A stretch of 5,104 bases of DNA from positions 14,557-19,660 of the forward strand of contig DDJH01000083.1 of assembly GCA_002338895.1 (NCBI GenBank), written 5' to 3'. The DNA comes from Lentisphaeria bacterium UBA1829. GTDB taxonomy: Bacteria > Verrucomicrobiota > Lentisphaeria > Victivallales > UBA1829. This document shows positions 1-5,036 of this stretch, piece after piece. Position numbers and translations under genes: made by a program. The number at the start of each line of letters is the position of its first letter. Positions within the stretch are counted from its first letter, which is position 1. The notes beneath the pieces are model-generated. The model was not told the origin of the DNA, did not search any database, and saw only the letters and a list, made by a program, of their open reading frames with translations.

Positions 1-1240
1 GCGCGGCGGCCATGCCCGCCGCCTGTCCGGTGATGTACGCTCCGGGAATCACGCGCAGAGAGGCGTGCACATGACGGTCGGTCGAAACACAGCGTCCGCA
101 GGTGAGAACATTCTCCAGCTTCCGGGGGAGAAGAATCCGGTAGGGGATGCCGTAGCTTTCGCCTTTCCCGCAGGCGCTGGAGCGGAAGAGACGCTTGTGG
201 GCGAGGATTTCCGCTTTGCCGGGACGGTCGGGATGAAGATCGGCAGGAAAATTGTAGCGGCCGATTTCATCGTCGAAGCTGCGCCGGGCGTCGTAATCGG
301 CTTTGGTGAGGATGTAGTCGCCGAGGATTCTCCGCGACTCCCGCACACCGAGCACGGAGCCGGAATCGATGATCTCCGCCTTGGAAAATCCGGGAATCCG
401 GGTCCGGTAAAACGTTTCGTAGCGGGCAAGGAGCTTGCGGTTCCGCCGGATGCCTTCGGTGAGGGATCTTTCATCGGTGGAGTCGACGTCGAACACATGG
501 GAGAAATTGCCGACGGCGCAGCTGCGCGAGATCCGGAACACTCCCGTATGGTGATAATCCTCTTCCGGAAGCAGTCCCGAGTGGAAGGCCTCCTCCAGAA
601 GTGCAGGCATCCGTTCGTCGTTGTGACTGAAAATGCCGCCGCGCCGATAGGCGTCCCAGTCGAAGCCGGTCCAGACGGAGCAGAGCGTGGAGGGCATGAC
701 GTGGCCGTGCTCGTCTCCGCGTTCGAACGGCGCGCCCGCCCACGCCGCGAGCGATCCGTCGCCGGTCGCATCGACAAACACTTCCGCTTCGACCGCGAAC
801 ATTCCCCCGGGCGCCGCAAACACCGCCTGCCGGACTCTCCCTTCCTCCTGCCGGACTGCCGCAAGACGCGAATAGTACAGAAGACGCGCTCCCGCTTCTT
901 CCAGAAACTGCTCATAAATCCGCTTCAGATGTTCCGCATGAATGCTGCATCCGGTCTCGAAATCATGACGCTTTCCCTCCTCCTTCAGCGCCTGGAGAAT
1001 CCTGCGTCCGTACCCTTCGCAGAGGATCCGGATTCCGTCCGACCACGGCATGAAGACCGGGACCCGTCCGGCGGTGCTCATTCCTCCGCACATGGCGCCG
1101 CTCTCGATCAGCAGCACATCGGCTCCCTGTTCGGCAGCAACGGTGGCCGCGGCACATCCCGCGGGTCCCGCCCCGACCACACAGATCCCCGCACGGTGGC
1201 GGATCGGAATCTCCTGCGAAAAATGAATGGTATCCATCAT
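1..1240 (-). CDS. FAD-dependent oxidoreductase (FAD_oxidored type), C-terminus cut by window edge
   Basis: I read this by translating the minus strand from ATG at 1240: 413 open codons to the window edge. A Rossmann FAD-binding site is at residues 21-28 (VVGAGPAG), with E46 ending the second strand (LLIES) and CGGM at 51-54. DATGDG at 157-162 is the second FAD motif, GVRESRRILGDY at 298-309 is characteristic of FAD_oxidored (PF12831) proteins, and a C-terminal FAD segment follows (TCGRC 380-384, LRVIPG 395-400, TGQAAG 404-409). Because this last motif is present, probably only a few tens of residues are missing, unless there is an extra C-terminal domain. GGAGG lies 6 nt before the first ATG; a second ATG follows directly (1237) and is equally possible. 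No signal peptide is evident, so a cytoplasmic flavoenzyme is likely. Family members in PVC bacteria are mostly uncharacterised; the substrate is unknown. It is divergent from the AraC-type gene, its likely regulator. Confidence 0.93.
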   Translation of the reverse strand, partial: MMDTIHFSQEIPIRHRAGICVVGAGPAGCAAATVAAEQGADVLLIESGAMCGGMSTAGRVPVFMPWSDGIRILCEGYGRRILQALKEEGKRHDFETGCSIHAEHLKRIYEQFLEEAGARLLYYSRLAAVRQEEGRVRQAVFAAPGGMFAVEAEVFVDATGDGSLAAWAGAPFERGDEHGHVMPSTLCSVWTGFDWDAYRRGGIFSHNDERMPALLEEAFHSGLLPEEDYHHTGVFRISRSCAVGNFSHVFDVDSTDERSLTEGIRRNRKLLARYETFYRTRIPGFSKAEIIDSGSVLGVRESRRILGDYILTKADYDARRSFDDEIGRYNFPADLHPDRPGKAEILAHKRLFRSSACGKGESYGIPYRILLPRKLENVLTCGRCVSTDRHVHASLRVIPGAYITGQAAGMAAA

Positions 1241-1284
1241 GCTTTTCCTCCCGGATTTTGGAATGGACAACTGGTTTTCCGGAT

Positions 1285-1313
1285 ACTATATTCCGCTTTT
1301 TCCGAGCACACAA
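1285..1313 (-). promoter_or_regulatory. Predicted sigma70-like promoter of the FAD oxidoreductase gene
   Basis: On the minus strand, TTGTGT (1313-1308) and TATAGT (1290-1285) are separated by 17 nt. The -10 matches the consensus at five of six positions and the -35 at three. Transcription would begin near 1278, giving a leader of about 38 nt with GGAGG at 1251-1247. The weak -35, next to a candidate operator at 1335, suits an activator-dependent promoter. Prediction from sequence only. Confidence 0.5.
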
Positions 1314-1333
1314 TTTCCATTTCTCCAATACCA

Positions 1334-1347
1334 GTGCAAGTTTGCAC
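1334..1347. promoter_or_regulatory. Candidate operator dyad 1 (GTGCAA-N2-TTGCAC)
   Basis: A perfect 6-bp inverted repeat with a 2-bp centre, upstream of the FAD-gene -35. Its core TGCAAGTTTGCA (1335-1346) recurs with one mismatch, in inverted orientation, at 1381-1392. Paired sites in a divergent AraC-family control region suggest regulator binding; this is inferred from position and symmetry. Confidence 0.45.
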
Positions 1348-1355
1348 AATTTCCC

Positions 1356-1383
1356 GCAGAAGCGTTTCCCATGGGGCTTCTGC
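1356..1383. repeat. Perfect inverted repeat with nested CCCATGGG palindrome
   Basis: GCAGAAGC (1356-1363) is repeated exactly as its reverse complement GCTTCTGC (1376-1383) around a 12-nt centre. The centre itself contains the perfect palindrome CCCATGGG (1368-1375). It lies between the two TGCAAG dyads and upstream of both predicted promoters, so it is more likely a protein-binding site than an RNA hairpin. No T-run follows on either strand, so it is not a terminator. Confidence 0.5.
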
Positions 1384-1392
1384 ACACTTGCA
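1381..1392. promoter_or_regulatory. Candidate operator dyad 2 (TGCACACTTGCA)
   Basis: The reverse complement, TGCAAGTGTGCA, matches dyad 1 at 11 of 12 positions. The centres are 46 bp apart. This copy overlaps the predicted -35 of the AraC-type gene (1388-1393), so occupancy could repress the regulator's own transcription, as AraC-family proteins often do. It also overlaps the right arm of the 1356-1383 inverted repeat by 3 bp. Confidence 0.4.
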
Positions 1393-1416
1393 TTGCGGAA
1401 TGAATGCGCTTATATT
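1388..1416 (+). promoter_or_regulatory. Predicted sigma70-like promoter of the AraC-type regulator gene
   Basis: TTGCAT (1388-1393) and TATATT (1411-1416) are separated by 17 nt; the -10 matches the consensus at five of six positions and the -35 at three. A start near 1423 leaves a leader of about 33 nt containing the Shine-Dalgarno site. This placement argues against translation starting at the upstream in-frame ATG at 1258. Confidence 0.5.
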
Positions 1417-1438
1417 GAAACGCAAACATTCTCAAATG

Positions 1439-1444
1439 AGGAGG
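1439..1444 (+). promoter_or_regulatory. Shine-Dalgarno site deciding the start of the AraC-type regulator
   Basis: AGGAGG at 1439-1444 lies 11 nt before ATG 1456. The spacing is somewhat long, but this is the only strong site near an in-frame start, and the protein from 1456 begins directly at the sensor domain. The open frame continues upstream to 1258, but that stretch covers both predicted promoters and the operators. Confidence 0.7.
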
Positions 1445-1455
1445 AAAAGGCCGGA

Positions 1456-2196
1456 ATGACACTGCTGGAGGAGATCGCCTGTTTCGAGCGTCAGTTTCAC
1501 TGCTGTCTCGCGTTTCACGACCGGACGGGGGAACTGACGGCGCTTGCGGGGGGGAAACTTGCTCTGCATCATGCAAACCGGATCTGCGAGAAGGTCCGGT
1601 CCGCGGATGCGTCATCCTATCGGCGCTGTGTGGCGGACGACACGCGGGAGGGAGCGGGCGCGTGTCGGGTCAAACGGTGTCATGCCGGGTACTATGAGCT
1701 GGTGCTGCCGATTCGGAAGTTCTCTCTGACGGTCGGGACAATGTTTGTCGGGATTTTCGAATCCGAGGCGGAGCTGAGCGAGGAGCTCCGCTTCTTTTCC
1801 CGTCTGTTTGCGGAGTCCATCGAACGGAGACTGGAAAGGTGCGTCGAAGAAAACGGAAGCGGATCGTTGCGCGACCGGATTGAAATCTGGTTCCTTCACC
1901 ATTTCCGGAATCCGGAGGTGTCGCGCGAGGATCTTGCATCGGCGCTGCATCTGAGTGTCTCCCGCGTGAGTCAGATTCTGCGTCGGAGTTATGGGGAGAG
2001 TTTCCCGGAGCACCTGCGGAAACTCCGGGTTCAATGCGCGGCTCAGATTCTGACCCATTCCCGTCTCCCGGTTACGGAAGCGGCCCGGCTCTCCGGATTT
2101 CGGAGTGCGAATTATCTGCACCGGGTCTTCCTTTCCGTTTTCGGGTGTACGCCGCAGGAATACCGCCGGGCGCGTTCCAGTTCGGATGAGGGATGA
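1456..2196 (+). CDS. AraC-family transcriptional regulator with PocR-like sensor domain
   Basis: A 246-residue DNA-binding regulator. Residues 1-125 resemble the PocR ligand-sensing domain: a paired-cysteine layout (C44, C58, C70, C75) with CHAG at 75-78, then PI at 85-86 and a hydrophobic strand ending VGIF at 98-101. Residues 138-240 form an AraC-type double helix-turn-helix: first HTH around 158-180 (SREDLASALHLSVSRVSQIL region), second around 206-238, ending in the typical GCTPQEYRR (230-238). PocR-type sensors are known or proposed to detect small organic molecules such as diols; the ligand here is unknown. It is divergent from the FAD oxidoreductase gene across a 215-bp region with paired dyads, so it likely regulates that gene and itself. 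The sensor is short for the family. The AraC assignment is firm; the PocR one is by motif only. Transcription converges with the PHP gene downstream. Confidence 0.92.
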   Translation: MTLLEEIACFERQFHCCLAFHDRTGELTALAGGKLALHHANRICEKVRSADASSYRRCVADDTREGAGACRVKRCHAGYYELVLPIRKFSLTVGTMFVGIFESEAELSEELRFFSRLFAESIERRLERCVEENGSGSLRDRIEIWFLHHFRNPEVSREDLASALHLSVSRVSQILRRSYGESFPEHLRKLRVQCAAQILTHSRLPVTEAARLSGFRSANYLHRVFLSVFGCTPQEYRRARSSSDEG

Positions 2197-2207
2197 GCGC
2201 ATCCGAA
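2181..2207. terminator. Hairpin at the end of the AraC-type gene
   Basis: TTCGGATG (2181-2188) pairs perfectly with CATCCGAA (2200-2207) around an 11-nt loop that contains the regulator's stop codon TGA (2194-2196). No T-run follows on either strand, so intrinsic termination is doubtful. It may act as an mRNA-end stabiliser or a weak terminator. Confidence 0.3.
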
Positions 2208-2224
2208 AGGACGAATGTTTCCCG

Positions 2225-2256
2225 CCGGAAGAAAAGACGAATTTTCTCCTGTCCGG
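2225..2256. terminator. Interrupted hairpin between convergent genes, possible bidirectional terminator
   Basis: CCGGA + AGAAAA (2225-2235) can pair with TTTTCT (2242-2247) and TCCGG (2252-2256), giving 11 base pairs interrupted by a 4-nt bulge (2248-2251) with a 6-nt loop. It abuts the stop codon of the minus-strand PHP gene (2257-2259) and fills the gap between convergent genes. The symmetric stem could serve both strands, but there is no flanking T-tract. Confidence 0.33.
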
Positions 2257-4107
2257 CTAGAAGGAGAGAGTTGTCCATCCTTCGCCGATCATCCAGCAGG
2301 AGGAGCGGAGCGGATATTCCAGAATCGCCTTGACCCCCTGAACATGTTCCTCCTGCGGACCGTTGCAGTTGAACAGACGGAGGAAGAAGTTCAGACGTTT
2401 CCCGTCGGTTTCCGGAGAGAAGGGATGCAGAACTTCCAGCGGAAGGAACAGCTCGTACTCCAATCCGTCCGGAGTCGGAACGATGGAACAGAAGCGGGAC
2501 GGCAGAAGCGAATCGACCGGATACGGACCGCAGTATTGCGGAGGCGCCCCGGTGAAATGGAGCTCCGGACCGCTGTCGGTCAGTCCGGCCTGAAAGTTGT
2601 AGAAGAAGAATTCGTCGCGGCAGATCCGGTCGAAGGTCAGTCCGATCTGGATGCTGTCTCCGAAAAAGAGAAAGCGGCCGTGATGCTTCTGGACATGACA
2701 GCGGTCGGTGACCCGGGCGTGAATGTGGATCGTCTCTTTCTCCACGCCGATCCGGATCCGGGCGGAGCAGTCGTCCGGTCCTTCCCAGAGCCCTTTGTAA
2801 ACCTGGCCGGGGTCCCGGATCGCAAACTCCATGCCGGAATGCAGAAAGGTCAGATTTTTCCGGACCGAGCAGGGAAATCCCGGATCGGAAAACGACGCGG
2901 AATACTCCTGGGCCCGGGCGGGATCCTGCGGATGGACGGGAACGGAAAAGGTCCGGATCTCTCCCGGCTCCAGGGAAAGGGATTGGTGCAGCGGGCCGCA
3001 GGTCAGCACGCCGCTGTGCCGCTCCGTGTCGCGGGAGAAGAGATGGATCTGAAGGCGGGAGGAGCCGTCCGCCGCGCGGGCGCTTTCGAGATTCAGCTCC
3101 AGGGGGGACGTCAGCTGAAGAGAACTGGTCAGCGCCGTGCCTGTTTCGCGGTCAAAGACGGTGAGCGCCAGGTGCGGACGCCGGATATCCGGAGGTACGG
3201 ACAGGGAGAAGGAATCGCCCTCAATGGGGATTTCCCGGTTTTCGCAGACGGCGAAGCCGTGGACGGGGGCGGCCAGACGCAGTGTGATGGTCCGTCCCGG
3301 AATCACCGGATCGGAGGAGTGGAGCGTCAGTTTTTCCCGATCGGTTTTCTGCTGGCGGAGAGCCTGGGCGTAGCCGGCGTCCTTGAGTTTTCGGATCCGT
3401 TCCGGATTTCCGTACAGGGTGCCGCCGGCTTCCACGAGGGTTTTCCCGTGGCGGATGGCGTCTGCGAGGGCCGAGGGGGTGCAGGAATCGGCAAAGACAA
3501 GGGTGCGGACGCCGCCGAAGGTGTCGATATCGTTGCCCTGCGCGGTCGGGCCGTTCGGTGGAAAATCCGGCGTGTAGACGGCGGAAGGACGTTTGCGCCG
3601 TCTGGGATTGTGCGTGTCGCACCCCGCGACCGGCGTGTAGCCGAAGGTCTGAAACAGTTCCCGGCTGAGGGAATCGCCTTTCAGAAAATCGTATCCGTTG
3701 AAATATTCGAATCCGTCCAGCAGTTTTTCGCGGAAGCAGTCGTGGACTTTTCCGGAGGTCAGAAGTTCGGATCCTCCGGGATGGGCGAACAGGAGCAGAG
3801 CCGCCTTCGAGCGGAGAAAACGGAGCTTTTCGATCGGATCCCCCTGTTCCGGAAGTTCTCCTTCGTAGCCCATGGCGATGATATGAGCAAAGCTGAACAT
3901 CAGTTCGCTGCCGTGGCAGGGGAGAAAGGGGGAACGGCATTTCCGGAGGATGTCTTCCAGAATGGGGGTCGTCCGGGGAACCGCCATGATGCCGGCGTCG
4001 TATCCGCCGTAGGAGAGGGCGGATACGAAGAGCTCGCAGTCGTCTTCCGCATACCACTGGCAGTGAGTGTCCACAAAGAAGATGGTTTCGGTTGCAAGTT
4101 TGAGCAT
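2257..4107 (-). CDS. PHP-superfamily (CehA/McbA-like) protein fused to a C-terminal CBM9-like domain
   Basis: A 616-residue protein. Residues 8-225 follow the PHP metal-hydrolase pattern: DTHCQ (13-17), CHGSE (64-68), AHII (74-77), FAHPGG (107-112), DGFEYFNG (131-138), GCDTH (162-166), then RTLVFADSCTPSALADAIRHGKT (201-223), like the end of CehA/McbA-type PHP domains. H15, E68, H75, H109, D164 and H166 remain, but the second His of the HxH motif is Q17 and the usual TDHD loop reads MAVPRTT (41-47). A metal-poor or non-catalytic site is therefore possible. Residues about 260-420 look like beta-sandwich material. Residues about 430-616 resemble CBM9 (GLWEGPDDCSARIRI 439-453, GDSIQIGL 483-490, LEYELFLPLEVL 549-560), a sugar-binding fold. 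No signal peptide is visible, odd for a carbohydrate-binding module. GGAGG lies 7 nt before ATG 4107, and the gene starts 13 bp after the IclR gene. Reaction and substrate unknown. Confidence 0.88.
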   Translation of the reverse strand: MLKLATETIFFVDTHCQWYAEDDCELFVSALSYGGYDAGIMAVPRTTPILEDILRKCRSPFLPCHGSELMFSFAHIIAMGYEGELPEQGDPIEKLRFLRSKAALLLFAHPGGSELLTSGKVHDCFREKLLDGFEYFNGYDFLKGDSLSRELFQTFGYTPVAGCDTHNPRRRKRPSAVYTPDFPPNGPTAQGNDIDTFGGVRTLVFADSCTPSALADAIRHGKTLVEAGGTLYGNPERIRKLKDAGYAQALRQQKTDREKLTLHSSDPVIPGRTITLRLAAPVHGFAVCENREIPIEGDSFSLSVPPDIRRPHLALTVFDRETGTALTSSLQLTSPLELNLESARAADGSSRLQIHLFSRDTERHSGVLTCGPLHQSLSLEPGEIRTFSVPVHPQDPARAQEYSASFSDPGFPCSVRKNLTFLHSGMEFAIRDPGQVYKGLWEGPDDCSARIRIGVEKETIHIHARVTDRCHVQKHHGRFLFFGDSIQIGLTFDRICRDEFFFYNFQAGLTDSGPELHFTGAPPQYCGPYPVDSLLPSRFCSIVPTPDGLEYELFLPLEVLHPFSPETDGKRLNFFLRLFNCNGPQEEHVQGVKAILEYPLRSSCWMIGEGWTTLSF

Positions 4108-4114
4108 CGGGGAG

Positions 4115-4119
4115 CCTCC
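4115..4119 (-). promoter_or_regulatory. Shine-Dalgarno site of the PHP/CBM9-like gene in the 13-bp intercistronic gap
   Basis: GGAGG on the minus strand begins one base after the IclR stop codon (4123-4121) and ends 7 nt before ATG 4107. It fixes the start of the PHP/CBM9-like protein and indicates that the two genes are translated from one message. I see no promoter or terminator in the gap. Confidence 0.8.
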
Positions 4120-4120
4120 G

Positions 4121-4873
4121 TCAGAAGATTCCGCTCAGAGCGGAGCTGATCTGATAGGTCGCCCGGACCACCTGATCCTGGAAGGGATTCTTGAACAGGT
4201 AGGCCGGAATGATGCTGGCAATCGCGGCGATGACGCTGGAATCTTTGCCGTAAAGGGGAAACAGAACCACCACCTGTCCCCCTTTCTCCCGGATGAAGAC
4301 ATGGTTTTTCCGGAACTCCTTCAACTCCTGAAGATAGGTTTCCAGTGTCAGGTGTTCCGGCCAGAGATCTTTTGCATTCTGAGGCAGTTCGGTTCCCTGG
4401 AGCTGATTGTAAAGCTCCTTCTGCACCTCTTCCGGCGCATGGGCGAGCAGCAGTTTTCCCGAAGGCGTCACCAGCACATCCTCGCACGACAGCGGATTGT
4501 AATCCACCCGGAGCGTGTGTTCCGGCTCCGCATGACAGAGAATGTACCGCCGCTTCCCCTGCAGAACGATCAGTTCGATTTTGACCCGGTATTCCGCCGC
4601 AAACGCACGGAACAGCGGATCCGCCTTCCAGACCAGTTCCGGCCGGTAGAGATTGTTCCGGCAGATCTTCATCACCGCCGGTCCGAGCCGGTATCCCTTC
4701 CGTTTCCCGACCCGTTCCACAACTCCCAGCTCCAGCATGGAATTCACAATATGAAAGCAGGTCGACGGCTGAACATGGATAAGCTCCGCCAGCTCGCTGA
4801 TCCCGTGAACCTTCTGCGGTTCCTCGGCGATCGCAAACAGAAGCGTAAATGCACGCTGAATCACTTGTATCAT
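4121..4873 (-). CDS. IclR-family transcriptional regulator
   Basis: A 250-residue regulator of normal family length. Residues 1-62 form the IclR winged helix-turn-helix: VIQRAFTLLFAIAE (4-17), HGISELAELIHVQPSTCFHIVNSMLELGVVER (23-54) and the wing ending YRLG (61-64). Residues 75-250 match the IclR ligand-binding domain, including the VTPSGKLLLAH segment (135-145), equivalent to the A-x-G-K-A-x-L-A stretch of the family, and QVVVLFPLYG (200-209) near the effector pocket. GGAG lies 8 nt before ATG 4873. It precedes the PHP/CBM9-like gene by 13 bp and is divergent from the gene starting at 5037; IclR proteins commonly regulate themselves and a divergent neighbour. Its -10 and transcription start overlap a tandem AATATTAT repeat, a plausible self-control site. 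The effector is unknown, and cannot be taken from homologues such as glyoxylate- or sugar-responsive members. Confidence 0.95.
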   Translation of the reverse strand: MIQVIQRAFTLLFAIAEEPQKVHGISELAELIHVQPSTCFHIVNSMLELGVVERVGKRKGYRLGPAVMKICRNNLYRPELVWKADPLFRAFAAEYRVKIELIVLQGKRRYILCHAEPEHTLRVDYNPLSCEDVLVTPSGKLLLAHAPEEVQKELYNQLQGTELPQNAKDLWPEHLTLETYLQELKEFRKNHVFIREKGGQVVVLFPLYGKDSSVIAAIASIIPAYLFKNPFQDQVVRATYQISSALSGIF

Positions 4874-4892
4874 ACAAAAAACTCCTTTATTT

Positions 4893-4910
4893 AATATTAT
4901 TCAATATTAT
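4893..4910. repeat. Tandem AATATTAT repeat over the IclR promoter start site
   Basis: AATATTAT occurs at 4893-4900 and again at 4903-4910, a 10-bp period that places both copies on one face of the helix. The right copy overlaps the minus-strand -10 (4911-4906) and the left copy covers the predicted start near 4899. The position suits an autoregulatory operator, but chance is a real alternative in such A+T-rich DNA. Confidence 0.4.
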
Positions 4911-4933
4911 ACTGTTTTTTTGTTAAATTTCAA
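4906..4933 (-). promoter_or_regulatory. Strong predicted sigma70 promoter of the IclR-PHP operon
   Basis: On the minus strand, TTGAAA (4933-4928) and a perfect TATAAT (4911-4906) are separated by 16 nt, with A-rich spacer DNA. This is the best promoter match in the window (five of six and six of six). A start near 4899 gives a leader of about 26 nt ending in AAAGGAG before ATG 4873. Confidence 0.75.
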
Positions 4934-4936
4934 GAA

Positions 4937-4947
4937 TTTCCAGGAAA
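4937..4947. promoter_or_regulatory. Candidate operator palindrome TTTCCAGGAAA
   Basis: A perfect odd palindrome (TTTCC-A-GGAAA) in the 19-bp space between the two divergent -35 elements (minus strand ends at 4933, plus strand starts at 4953). It is the only G+C-containing island in the A+T-rich spacer and resembles the short dyads bound by IclR-family proteins. Binding is inferred from position and symmetry. Confidence 0.45.
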
Positions 4948-4952
4948 ACCTC

Positions 4953-4981
4953 TTGCTTTTTTCTATAAAATAGAGTATATA
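4953..4981 (+). promoter_or_regulatory. Predicted sigma70-like promoter of the gene starting at 5037
   Basis: TTGCTT (4953-4958) and TATATA (4976-4981) are separated by 17 nt; TATATT at 4978-4983 is an alternative -10 with 19-nt spacing. A start near 4988 gives a leader of about 49 nt, nearly all A and T, in which ATTAAAA (4995-5001) can pair with TTTTAAT (5006-5012). The weaker -35 would fit regulation by the adjacent IclR protein. Confidence 0.5.
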
Positions 4982-5036
4982 TTAGTACAACTATATTAAA
5001 AATAATTTTAATAATATTAAAAAAGGAGAGAGATAA

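Larger units (their letters stand above)
4891..5020. repeat. Inverted TTAATATTAT / ATAATATTAA pair flanking the divergent region
   Basis: TTAATATTAT (4891-4900) and its exact reverse complement ATAATATTAA (5011-5020) bracket the region. Each lies 4-5 bases upstream of the Shine-Dalgarno site of its gene, so both messages carry nearly the same leader (ATAATATTAAA followed by AAAGGAG). The arms are 10 bp and contain the self-complementary TAATATTA. Confidence 0.45.

Noticed and set aside
1258..1455. A 66-residue N-terminal extension of the AraC-type regulator from the ATG at 1258
   Set aside because: The extension covers the predicted promoters and operator dyads, has no Shine-Dalgarno site I can see at 1258, and does not resemble a sensor domain. 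ATG 1456 has AGGAGG upstream.
65..1459. A 464-codon plus-strand open frame opposite the FAD oxidoreductase gene
   Set aside because: The minus strand encodes several ordered FAD motifs across the whole stretch. The plus-strand frame has none and would run through both divergent promoters.
2215..4149. A 644-codon plus-strand open frame opposite the PHP/CBM9-like gene
   Set aside because: It is antisense to a gene with recognisable domains and a strong Shine-Dalgarno site. Its translation shows no family motif, is rich in G, R and E as expected from mirrored C+G-rich codons, and has no convincing ribosome site.
4067..4894. A 275-codon plus-strand open frame opposite the IclR gene
   Set aside because: It is a shadow of a full-length, well-conserved IclR reading frame that has its own strong promoter and ribosome site.
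4886..5036. The A+T-rich island as a replication origin or insertion-sequence scar
   Set aside because: I see no DnaA-box cluster, transposase fragment or target-site duplication. Promoters and ribosome sites for both flanking genes explain the stretch.
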